This document shows positions 1-5,849 of a DNA stretch of 11,624 bases, one piece after another. The first letter of the stretch is position 1. The number at the start of each line of letters is the position of its first letter. The position numbers and the translations under genes are program-made. The DNA is from an uncultured Collinsella sp. GTDB taxonomy: Bacteria; Actinomycetota; Coriobacteriia; Coriobacteriales; Coriobacteriaceae. The DNA is taken from the NCBI GenBank assembly GCA_902489295.1, contig CABTZM010000049.1, positions 1-11,624 of the forward strand, given 5' to 3'. Under the pieces are notes generated by a model. The model saw nothing but the letters and a program-made list of their open reading frames with translations. It searched no databases and was not told where the DNA came from.

Positions 1-221
1 ACCAGAGCGGCGACGGCGTCGGTGAGCTGAGCGCCCTTGGACTGCCAGTCGGCGATCTTCTCGAGGTCGAGGTTGATGGTCTTGGGGGCGGTCATCGGGT
101 TGTAGCGGCCAACCTCCTCGATGATACGACCGTCACGCGGGGCGCGGGAATCGGCGACGACGACACGGTAGTACGGACGCTTCTTAGCGCCGTGACGAGC
201 AAGGCGAATCTTGACTGCCAA
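1..221 (-). CDS. rpsP: Ribosomal protein bS16 (rpsP), 3' end cut by the window edge
   Basis: Small-subunit ribosomal protein bS16, which binds 16S rRNA early in 30S assembly. The minus strand reads MAVKIRLARHGAKKRPYYRV and continues with an RDGR..EEVGRYNP segment, the classic S16 N-terminal signature. It starts with TTG at 221, with a GGAGGAG Shine-Dalgarno at 228-234 and a 6-nt spacer, so this start is well supported. Seventy-three codons are visible. Family members are about 80-100 residues, so only the C-terminus and stop lie beyond base 1. It is the first gene of its unit, divergent from dinB, with its own promoter at 278-306. In many bacteria rpsP is followed by a KH-domain gene, rimM and trmD; those would be off-window to the left and cannot be checked. 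Confidence 0.96.
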   Translation of the reverse strand, partial: MAVKIRLARHGAKKRPYYRVVVADSRAPRDGRIIEEVGRYNPMTAPKTINLDLEKIADWQSKGAQLTDAVAAL

Positions 222-240
222 AGGAAACTCCTCCAACCAA

Positions 241-255
241 GCAGCTTTAGGCTGC
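241..255 (-). promoter_or_regulatory. Small hairpin in the rpsP leader, just upstream of the SD
   Basis: GCAGC-CTAAA-GCTGC on the minus strand forms a 5-bp stem with a 5-nt loop. It ends 6 bases before the GGAGGAG ribosome-binding site of rpsP, inside the predicted 5' leader. It has no T-run after it, so it is not a terminator. It could affect ribosome access or mRNA stability, or be a fixed structural element of the leader. Function is inference. Confidence 0.35.
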
Positions 256-277
256 AACTACAAACAAACAGTTGAAC

Positions 278-306
278 ATAATACGCCATCGACGCGGGCA
301 GGTGAA
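278..306 (-). promoter_or_regulatory. Promoter of rpsP
   Basis: On the minus strand, TTCACC (301-306, 4/6 match to the -35 consensus) is followed by a 17-nt spacer and TATTAT (278-283, 5/6 match to the -10 consensus). Transcription would start near 271, giving an rpsP leader of about 50 nt. A weaker alternative lies further upstream: TTGCAA at 373-378 and TAAGAT at 351-356 with a 16-nt spacer. The call is from motif spacing alone. Confidence 0.6.
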
Positions 307-410
307 GTCCGTGAGACCAACTTCTTCGGTGTAGTCGAGGGCAAATCCATATCTTAGACAAGAATTCGGGATTTGCAAGCACATACACGCACCCCACATG
401 AGCTGCGCGG

Positions 411-416
411 TATACT
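411..416 (+). promoter_or_regulatory. Probable -10 box of dinB
   Basis: TATACT on the plus strand matches the -10 consensus at 5 of 6 positions. No good -35 box lies 16-18 nt upstream. Transcription would start around 422-424. That gives a leader of about 39 nt to the SD-preceded ATG at 462, or an almost leaderless mRNA if the ATG at 423 were used. Confidence 0.4.
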
Positions 417-461
417 CATGACATGGAAAGACGCGAACATACATACGGTTATGAGGATGCC

Positions 462-1676
462 ATGGGCGTCACACCGCCTCCCTGGACGGGTTCGGCGGTA
501 GGCCTCATGGACCTCGATGCATTTTTTGCGAGCGTGGAGATGCTCGATCATCCCGAATGGCGCGGAAAGCCGCTCATCGTGGGCGGAGACGCCGATTCGC
601 GTGGCGTCGTGTCCACGTGTTCGTATGAGGCACGTCGCTTTGGCGTGCACTCTGCCATGGCCTCGGCCGAGGCGCGGCGCTTGTGCCCGCAAGCCATTTG
701 GACGCACGGGCACTTTGATCGCTACCGCGAGGTGAGCGCGCAGGTCATGGCGATTCTCGCCGACGAGACTCCGCGCGTTGAGCGCGTATCCATCGACGAA
801 GCCTTTATCGATATCACACCGGGTCGCTTTGCGCCCGAGGACCCGCTGCTGGTTGCACGGCGTATAAGCGACCGTGTGGCAGCGCTGGGAGTGACCTGCT
901 CCATTGGCGTGGGCTGCAACAAGACGGTCGCAAAGATCGCAAGCGAGCGGGATAAGCCGTTTGGGCTGACCATCGTGCGCCCCGGAACCGAGCAGCGCTT
1001 TTTGGCCGCGCTGCCGGTATCTGCCATGAGCGGCATCGGGCGCTCGGCCGAGGAGCGACTGCGCCGCATGCGCATCTACACCCTCGGCGAGCTATCACGT
1101 GCACCGGAATCAACCTTGGCCTCTATTTTTGGCGTCAACGGCGAACGCATGCGCCAGCGTGCGCTGGGACTCGAAATCTCCGAAGTCACGAGTCTCGATG
1201 AAGAGCGTGAGGTTAAATCGGTGAGCAATGAGCGCACCTTTGCAAAAGATTTAACTGAGCGTGGGGACATCGAAGCGGCGATTGCGCTGCTGGGTGAGTC
1301 GGTTGGACGCCGCCTGCGCCGTCAGGGACTGACGGGCGGCACGGTAACGCTCAAGCTTAAGTATTCGTATGGAAGCGGTCGCTCGGCACAGCGACGGCTG
1401 CCTCATCCGACCGACGATGAGAACATCTTTGTGGCGGTTGCGCTCGAACTGCTCGACAACATCTGGCAGGAAGGCATGCATGTTCGCTTAGCGGGCATCG
1501 GCATGAGCGACTTTGACCATCAGGGCGGCATCCAGACCGACCTGTTCTGCGAAGTCGATGACCGCGGAGCCCAATCCAGCGACCGCCGCGAGCTCTCCGT
1601 CGCGATCGACGCCGTCCGAGACAAGTTCGGCGACACCGCCCTATCCTTCGGCCGCCAATCCCGCTTCAACGATTAA
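462..1676 (+). CDS. dinB: DNA polymerase IV (Y-family, DinB)
   Basis: Error-prone translesion DNA polymerase of the DinB/Pol IV family, which extends past damaged bases and mismatched ends. Numbered from the upstream ATG at 423, the palm begins with MDLDAFFASVE (D30 metal ligand, F35 at the steric-gate position). The second catalytic site is SIDEAFID with D125 and E126. A helix-hairpin-helix-like segment follows near 200-240, then the little-finger domain to about 365. QTDLF at 371-375 fits the beta-clamp-binding motif, so the protein looks intact. I prefer ATG 462 because GAGG at 453-456 gives it an SD with a 5-nt spacer. ATG 423 adds 13 residues, has no SD and sits where transcription probably begins. 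The gene is convergent with the minus-strand cluster that ends in rsfS. No convincing SOS box was seen upstream. Confidence 0.95.
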   Translation: MGVTPPPWTGSAVGLMDLDAFFASVEMLDHPEWRGKPLIVGGDADSRGVVSTCSYEARRFGVHSAMASAEARRLCPQAIWTHGHFDRYREVSAQVMAILADETPRVERVSIDEAFIDITPGRFAPEDPLLVARRISDRVAALGVTCSIGVGCNKTVAKIASERDKPFGLTIVRPGTEQRFLAALPVSAMSGIGRSAEERLRRMRIYTLGELSRAPESTLASIFGVNGERMRQRALGLEISEVTSLDEEREVKSVSNERTFAKDLTERGDIEAAIALLGESVGRRLRRQGLTGGTVTLKLKYSYGSGRSAQRRLPHPTDDENIFVAVALELLDNIWQEGMHVRLAGIGMSDFDHQGGIQTDLFCEVDDRGAQSSDRRELSVAIDAVRDKFGDTALSFGRQSRFND

Positions 1677-1688
1677 CCGCCTTTAGGC

Positions 1689-1731
1689 AAAAAGAAAGCC
1701 GGGCAGGTGCGGAAAACCGCAACTGCCCGGC
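1689..1731 (-). terminator. Intrinsic terminator of the minus-strand cluster, after rsfS
   Basis: The hairpin at 1698-1731 has a 9-bp GC-rich outer stem (GCCGGGCAG with its complement), one mismatch, five inner pairs and a 4-nt loop. Read on the minus strand it is followed by TTTCTTTTT (1689-1697), as expected for Rho-independent termination about 45 nt after the rsfS stop. On the plus strand the hairpin is followed by GAAATGCGC with no T-run, so it should not efficiently stop dinB transcripts. Confidence 0.85.
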
Positions 1732-1775
1732 GAAATGCGCGAAGCTAGCTAAATAGCCCCGTATCAAATGAGCTA

Positions 1776-2231
1776 CTAGAGGAGATTGAGGGGAAGCTGG
1801 GGGGCGTCACCCCAGAGCTTTTCTAGGCGGTAGAAGTCGCGGGCTTCGGGAGTGAAGACGTGGACGACAACCGAGCCGTAGTCCATGAGCATCCAGGTCT
1901 TCTGCTCGCGGCCCTCGATGGAGAACGGATGCTCGCCGCAAGCCTCGGCGACCTTCTCCTCGATCTCGTCGACGATCGAATCGACCTGGCGGTTGTTGGT
2001 ACCGGTGGCAAGCACAAAGTAGTCGCACACGTCGGAAAGCTCGGTCAGGTCGAGCACCTGCACGTCCTCGCCCTTCTTGTCGTAGGCGGCCTGCGCGGCG
2101 GCGCGGGCGACATCCTCGGCGGCGACACCGCTCGCGGACAGCGAGGCGGCGGTGCGGTCGGACGTGGCAACGAAACTCTTGTGCTCCACACCTTCAAGAA
2201 TCTGCTCGTCAGTCATGGTCTCGTCGGCCAT
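1776..2231 (-). CDS. rsfS: Ribosomal silencing factor RsfS (Iojap family)
   Basis: RsfS binds ribosomal protein uL14 and blocks joining of 30S and 50S subunits when nutrients are low. From ATG 2231 the product is 151 residues. The conserved core runs from about 38 to 146 and includes VLDLTELSDVCDYFVLATG, the NRQVDSIVDEIEE helix, and IEGREQKTWMLMDYGSVVVH followed by VFTPEARDFYRLEKLWGDA, all diagnostic of the family. The start was chosen because AAAGAGG lies 6 nt upstream. A GTG at 2252 would add seven residues and place the SD inside the gene. About 37 residues precede the core, rich in E, D, S, T and A and without recognisable motifs; most family members are shorter. It is the last gene of the cluster, 28 nt after yqeK, and the gene next to nadD/yqeK in many Gram-positives. 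Confidence 0.95.
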   Translation of the reverse strand: MADETMTDEQILEGVEHKSFVATSDRTAASLSASGVAAEDVARAAAQAAYDKKGEDVQVLDLTELSDVCDYFVLATGTNNRQVDSIVDEIEEKVAEACGEHPFSIEGREQKTWMLMDYGSVVVHVFTPEARDFYRLEKLWGDAPQLPLNLL

Positions 2232-2259
2232 GGAATACCTCTTTCTAGACACACCCGAG

Positions 2260-2880
2260 CTAGCGCAGCTGGGCGTAATGGTTGTAAATCGTAATAGCCG
2301 TGGGATAAAGATAGCGCCCGGACTGGATCACATAGACCAGACCCTGCGCAAAACAGGAGAAGAACAACTCGTCAAGCGTCGACTCCCCCACCATCTTGCG
2401 CAGCGCATGGGCATAGTCGCCGTGACGGTTGGGCTCGATGGCATCTGCCACAAAGACCACCATATCGAGCGGCGTCATGTCGCAGGCACCCACGGTGTGA
2501 CGGTCGACAGCCTGGAAAACAGCCGGCGACAGCTCGGGAAAAAGCTGCGGAAGCTCATAGGCGGCAACAGGGCCATGCAAAAGCGGCGTCGCGGCGGAAG
2601 GAGAGCCGGCAACCTTGATGCCATAGTGAAGCGCGCGGGCCACGAGCTCGTCATCGGAAAGCACCTTGTCCCAGTCGTGAATTAAGCCGGCGGCAGCGGC
2701 ATCAAAGCGGTCAACGCCGTAGACCTCGGCCAGATGAAGTGCGGTCTCGGCAACACCCAGCGAATGCACATAGCGCTTGCGCTTATCTTTCATGCGAACA
2801 TCGAGAAGCTCTTGAATGCGCTTGAGCAGCGCGCGCTCATCGCCTTCAAACTGATCCTCTACCGACAACGTAGCCCCCAT
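2260..2880 (-). CDS. yqeK: HD-domain Ap4A hydrolase, YqeK-like
   Basis: Member of the YqeK family of HD-domain metallohydrolases. Members from Firmicutes cleave diadenosine tetraphosphate symmetrically to two ADP, and that role is carried over here by homology. Counting from the GTG at 2883, the metal-site residues are in place: H40 (RYVHSLGV), H69-D70 (LIHDWDK), H103 (LLHGPVAA), H129 (VDRHTVG) and D147 (VFVADAIEP). Length is about 206 residues, usual for the family. The start is uncertain. GTG 2883 makes a GTGA overlap with the nadD stop, while ATG 2880 shares one base with that stop (TGATG). No strong SD precedes either, which suggests translational coupling to nadD. I list ATG 2880. Confidence 0.9.
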   Translation of the reverse strand: MGATLSVEDQFEGDERALLKRIQELLDVRMKDKRKRYVHSLGVAETALHLAEVYGVDRFDAAAAGLIHDWDKVLSDDELVARALHYGIKVAGSPSAATPLLHGPVAAYELPQLFPELSPAVFQAVDRHTVGACDMTPLDMVVFVADAIEPNRHGDYAHALRKMVGESTLDELFFSCFAQGLVYVIQSGRYLYPTAITIYNHYAQLR

Positions 2881-3557
2881 CACTCAAAATCTTCTTGACC
2901 CAGATCGACATACAAACTGCGCTTGCGAATGTAGCCGAGCACAGACTCGCTCGTAAGATAGCGCACGCTCATGCCGCGGGCAACTCGCTTACGAATGTTC
3001 GTCGAGCTGATCGCCAGCGCCGGAATCTGAATATAGCGCACATCGAACGGCAGCCCCGACTCTTTGATTCGGGCACGCGCCGTATCGATATCAAAACCCG
3101 GTCGCGTCGCCGCAATAAAGGTAGCAAGCTCAGCAATTCGTTCGGCATCATGCCAGGTCACAATATCGATAATCGCGTCGGCGCCCGTAATAAAGTAGAG
3201 TTTTACCTGCGGCGGGTAAAAGTCGCGAAGGGCATGAAGCGTATCGGCCGTATAGGTTACGCCCGGACGGTCAATCTCGAACCGGCTCGCCAAAAAGGCC
3301 GGGTTCGCGGCGGTGGCGAGGACCGTCATGGCATAACGGTCCTCGGCAGGCGTCACCGGCTTGTCAAGCTTAAAGGCGGGAGAGCCCGCCGGCATAAAGA
3401 GCACAGCGTCCAAGTCGAGCGACTCGCGCGCCTGCTCGGCAGTCACCAGATGCCCGTAATGAATCGGGTCGAATGTGCCGCCCATAATGCCAAGCCGAAA
3501 CTCTTTGCCCTCTTTTATGGGCAGCTCGGGCAAACCGATTCCACCGCGCAGCGACAT
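2880..3557 (-). CDS. nadD: Nicotinate-nucleotide adenylyltransferase
   Basis: Transfers AMP from ATP to nicotinate mononucleotide to make deamido-NAD, a core step of NAD synthesis in the cytosol. The 225-residue product has the nucleotidyltransferase signature GGTFDPIHYGH at 26-36 (the T/HxGH motif with H33 and H36), GADAIIDIVTW near 125-135, and the second ATP motif SSTNIR at 184-189. About 20 residues precede the first beta strand, a little longer than usual. ATG 3557 is supported by GGAGGG, which lies about 10 nt upstream inside the end of obgE. It starts 3 nt after the obgE stop (TAAgccATG) and its own stop overlaps the start of yqeK, so the three genes are probably co-translated. Confidence 0.97.
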   Translation of the reverse strand: MSLRGGIGLPELPIKEGKEFRLGIMGGTFDPIHYGHLVTAEQARESLDLDAVLFMPAGSPAFKLDKPVTPAEDRYAMTVLATAANPAFLASRFEIDRPGVTYTADTLHALRDFYPPQVKLYFITGADAIIDIVTWHDAERIAELATFIAATRPGFDIDTARARIKESGLPFDVRYIQIPALAISSTNIRKRVARGMSVRYLTSESVLGYIRKRSLYVDLGQEDFE

Positions 3558-3560
3558 GGC

Positions 3561-5027
3561 TTACTCGCCCTCCGAGGTCTCGGCATCGTCCGCGACATCC
3601 GCCGCATCGACAACCTCGACGCCCTCATCCGCAACGTCGGCCACGTCAATGGCCTCAACGACAACGTCCTCGCCAGCGTCCTCGAGCTCCTCGTACTCCG
3701 AGAAGTCCTCAGCGCCCTCAAAGTCAAAGGCACGCTGGCAAATGCGGACCTCGTCGCCCGCACGGCAACCGGCCTTCTCGAGCGCGTCGTCAACTCCCAT
3801 ACGAGCAAACTTATGCTGCAGGTAGATGACGGCTTCCTCGTTTTCCCAATCGGTCTGGATGACCATGCGCTCAATCGCGCGACCGACCACACGGAAGGCA
3901 CCGGGCTCTTCCTGGACAATGCGGAAACGCTTCTCGCGCTGCAGACGGCGGCGCTCCCACTCCTCGTCGCGAAGATCGACTGGCTCATCAGAGACCGCCA
4001 GCTCGGCTCGCAGCTTAGCCACCTGCTCGCCCACGGCAAGCATCAGCGTATTGAGGCCGGCACCCGTCGCGGCGGACACGGCAAAGAACATATGCCCGTC
4101 GTCGAGCGCCGCACGCTTAAGGTCGGCAATCTTGTCGGCCGTGCCCGGCGCATCGCACTTGTTAGCGACGACGATCTGCGGACGCTCCGAAAGCTCGGCG
4201 CCATACTGCTCGAGCTCACGGTTGATGATGCGGTAATCCTCAACCGGGTCGCGATCCTCAAAACCGCCCGTCATGTCGACGACATGCATGATCAGCGCCG
4301 TACGCTCGATGTGGCGCAGGAACTGGTGGCCCAGGCCCTTGCCCTCGCTCGCGCCCTCGATCAAACCAGGAACGTCGGCAACGACGTAAGAATACTCACC
4401 GGCACGCACCATGCCGAGGTTCGGCACGAGCGTGGTAAACGGATAGTCGGCGATCTTGGGACGGGCGGCACTCATGCGCGCGATGAGCGAAGACTTACCC
4501 ACCGAGGGAAAGCCCACGAGCGCAGCATCGGCCATAAGCTTCATCTCGAGCTCAACCCAATGCTCCTCGGCCGGTTCGCCCAGCTGAGCGAACGCGGGCG
4601 CGCGGCGCACCGACGTCACAAAGTGCGTGTTGCCCAGACCGCCGGCACCGCCGGGCGCCACGACGACGCGCTCGCCGTCGTGCACAAGGTCGGCAATCTC
4701 AAACATCGGGGTCTGTGTCTCGGGGTCGAGCTCGCGCACCACGGTACCCATAGGGACCTTGAGAATCAGGTCCTCGCCGCTCTTACCGTTACGACGGGCA
4801 CCCTGCCCGTGCGTGCCACGCTCGGCGCGGAAGTGATGCTTAAAGCGGTAATCGACCAGCGAAGACAGCTGAGCATCGGCCTGGATGACGACATTGCCGC
4901 CACGACCGCCGTCGCCGCCATCGGGGCCGCCCTTGGGGACAAATGCCTCGCGCCTAAACGACATGCATCCGGCTCCGCCGTCGCCGCCGCAAACGTTAAT
5001 GCGGCTGATATCGGTGAACTGTGACAA
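3561..5027 (-). CDS. obgE: Obg family ribosome-assembly GTPase
   Basis: Essential GTPase that acts in late 50S assembly and links growth to GTP and ppGpp levels. The 488 residues divide into three domains. The glycine-rich Obg domain spans about 1-160, with runs such as GGDGGAG and KGGPDGGDGGRGG. The G domain has P-loop GFPSVGKS (172-179), switch I DYPFTTLVPNLG, G3 DVPG (218-221), NKCD (289-292) and SAA (318-320). An OCT domain covers about 355-430. A tail at about 436-488 is very rich in D, E, A and V. TTG 5027 is the start: GGAGG at 5036-5040 lies 8 nt upstream and MSQFTDISRINVCGGDGG is the normal Obg N-terminus. A strong terminator hairpin sits directly upstream at 5044-5087. Downstream genes nadD, yqeK and rsfS are tightly packed behind it. 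Confidence 0.97.
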   Translation of the reverse strand: MSQFTDISRINVCGGDGGAGCMSFRREAFVPKGGPDGGDGGRGGNVVIQADAQLSSLVDYRFKHHFRAERGTHGQGARRNGKSGEDLILKVPMGTVVRELDPETQTPMFEIADLVHDGERVVVAPGGAGGLGNTHFVTSVRRAPAFAQLGEPAEEHWVELEMKLMADAALVGFPSVGKSSLIARMSAARPKIADYPFTTLVPNLGMVRAGEYSYVVADVPGLIEGASEGKGLGHQFLRHIERTALIMHVVDMTGGFEDRDPVEDYRIINRELEQYGAELSERPQIVVANKCDAPGTADKIADLKRAALDDGHMFFAVSAATGAGLNTLMLAVGEQVAKLRAELAVSDEPVDLRDEEWERRRLQREKRFRIVQEEPGAFRVVGRAIERMVIQTDWENEEAVIYLQHKFARMGVDDALEKAGCRAGDEVRICQRAFDFEGAEDFSEYEELEDAGEDVVVEAIDVADVADEGVEVVDAADVADDAETSEGE

Positions 5028-5043
5028 CAGAATCGCCTCCTAC

Positions 5044-5087
5044 AAAAAAGAGGGAGACCCTTGAATCCTAAAACTCAAGTGCCTCCC
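5044..5087 (-). terminator. Terminator or attenuator between rpmA and obgE
   Basis: On the minus strand, bases 5087-5075 pair with 5052-5064. The 13-position stem has one G-T pair and one A-G mismatch, and the loop at 5065-5074 is 10 nt. It is followed by TCTTTTTT (5051-5044). This has the form of a strong intrinsic terminator for rplU-rpmA. The obgE SD (AGGAGG) begins three bases after the T-run, leaving no room for a promoter in between. It therefore probably acts as a partial terminator that sets the ratio of ribosomal-protein mRNA to obgE mRNA. Confidence 0.8.
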
Positions 5088-5112
5088 ACATATGTGCTCT
5101 ATGAAGGGTGAA

Positions 5113-5370
5113 TTACGCGTTCGCGAGCGGGCGTACGCTGACCCTGTGCTTGATACCCTTGTGGAACTCAACGGTACCGTCGACCAGCGCGAACAGCGTG
5201 TCGTCCTTGCCACGGCCAACGTTCTCACCCGGGTGGATGTGCGTGCCGTGCTGACGGACGAGAATCGTGCCCGTGGTTACCGTCTGGCCGGCATAGCGCT
5301 TCGTGCCAAGGCGCTGACCGCGGGAGTCACGGCCATTACGGGAGGAACCGAGTCCTTTTTTGTGTGCCAT
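5113..5370 (-). CDS. rpmA: Ribosomal protein bL27
   Basis: Large-subunit protein whose N-terminal tail reaches the peptidyl transferase centre. The 85-residue product begins directly with MAHKKGLGSSRNGRDSRGQR, followed by KRYAGQ and GTHIHPGENVGRGKDDTLFA, a full match to the family. There is no N-terminal extension of the kind cleaved by the Prp protease in Firmicutes, and no prp gene lies in the 33-nt gap after rplU. The SD is weak (GTAGG about 9 nt upstream). It follows rplU and precedes the terminator at 5044-5087. Confidence 0.98.
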   Translation of the reverse strand: MAHKKGLGSSRNGRDSRGQRLGTKRYAGQTVTTGTILVRQHGTHIHPGENVGRGKDDTLFALVDGTVEFHKGIKHRVSVRPLANA

Positions 5371-5403
5371 TGTGTATACCTACTCTTTCGTTACGAGTGT
5401 AAT

Positions 5404-5778
5404 CTACTCGGCGACGGGAGCCTCGGCAACAGCCTCGGCCTCTGCCTTGACAGCCTTCTTGGCGCGGGACGTAGCCTGGACCTTCACGATCTTCAGCTTG
5501 GTGAGCTGCTGACGGTGACCCTTCAGACGACGATAACGCTTACGCTTGTGGAACTTGAAGACCAGCTGCTTCTCGCCCTTGAACTGCTCAACAATCTGAG
5601 CGGTAACCTTGGCCTTGGCCAGCTTGTCGGGATCAGTGACGATCTTCTTACCATCGTTGAGGAAGATAACCGGCAGGGTGACCTTGTCGCCCTCATTGCC
5701 CTCGATCTTCTCGACGGTGATGACATCGTCGGTGGCGACCTTGTACTGCTTGCCGCCCGTGTTAACGATTGCGTACAT
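5404..5778 (-). CDS. rplU: Ribosomal protein bL21
   Basis: Large-subunit protein that binds 23S rRNA. The 124-residue product begins MYAIVNTGGKQYKVATDDVI and carries the signature FHKRKRYRRLKGHRQQLTKL near 76-95. ATG 5778 was chosen because it gives the standard N-terminus and AAGGG lies about 9 nt upstream; an ATG at 5799 would add seven atypical residues. After the core (about 102 residues) comes an Ala/Glu/Lys-rich tail, KAVKAEAEAVAEAPVAE. It is the first gene behind its own promoter (5821-5849) and is followed by rpmA after 33 nt. Confidence 0.97.
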   Translation of the reverse strand: MYAIVNTGGKQYKVATDDVITVEKIEGNEGDKVTLPVIFLNDGKKIVTDPDKLAKAKVTAQIVEQFKGEKQLVFKFHKRKRYRRLKGHRQQLTKLKIVKVQATSRAKKAVKAEAEAVAEAPVAE

Positions 5779-5820
5779 GTTTACTTGCCCTTCATGCATC
5801 AGTTAGTGCAACAGCCGAAT

Positions 5821-5849
5821 ATAGTAGCAGGCGAAAATACCCCCGTCAA
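5821..5849 (-). promoter_or_regulatory. Promoter of rplU-rpmA
   Basis: TTGACG (5844-5849, 5/6 match) is separated by 17 nt from TACTAT (5821-5826, 4/6 match), which carries an extended -10 TG (TGC before the hexamer). Transcription would start near 5814, giving a leader of about 36 nt before the ATG at 5778. The -35 box overlaps the TGA stop (5846-5848) of the preceding DUF2344 gene. This is the best-formed promoter in the window, which suits strongly expressed ribosomal protein genes. Confidence 0.75.

Noticed and set aside
222..422. Small open frames in the rpsP-dinB intergenic region
   Set aside because: Minus-strand frames here run through the promoter and leader of rpsP and have no SD or conserved sequence.
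434..450. Possible SOS (LexA) box near the dinB start, CGAAC followed by GGTT
   Set aside because: The half-sites are 8 nt apart instead of the 4 expected for CGAACnnnnGTTCG, and the second half does not match.
2895..5024. A 709-codon open frame on the plus strand antisense to nadD and obgE
   Set aside because: It lies opposite two certain genes and its product is an Arg/His-rich sequence without domains. High GC makes long antisense frames common.
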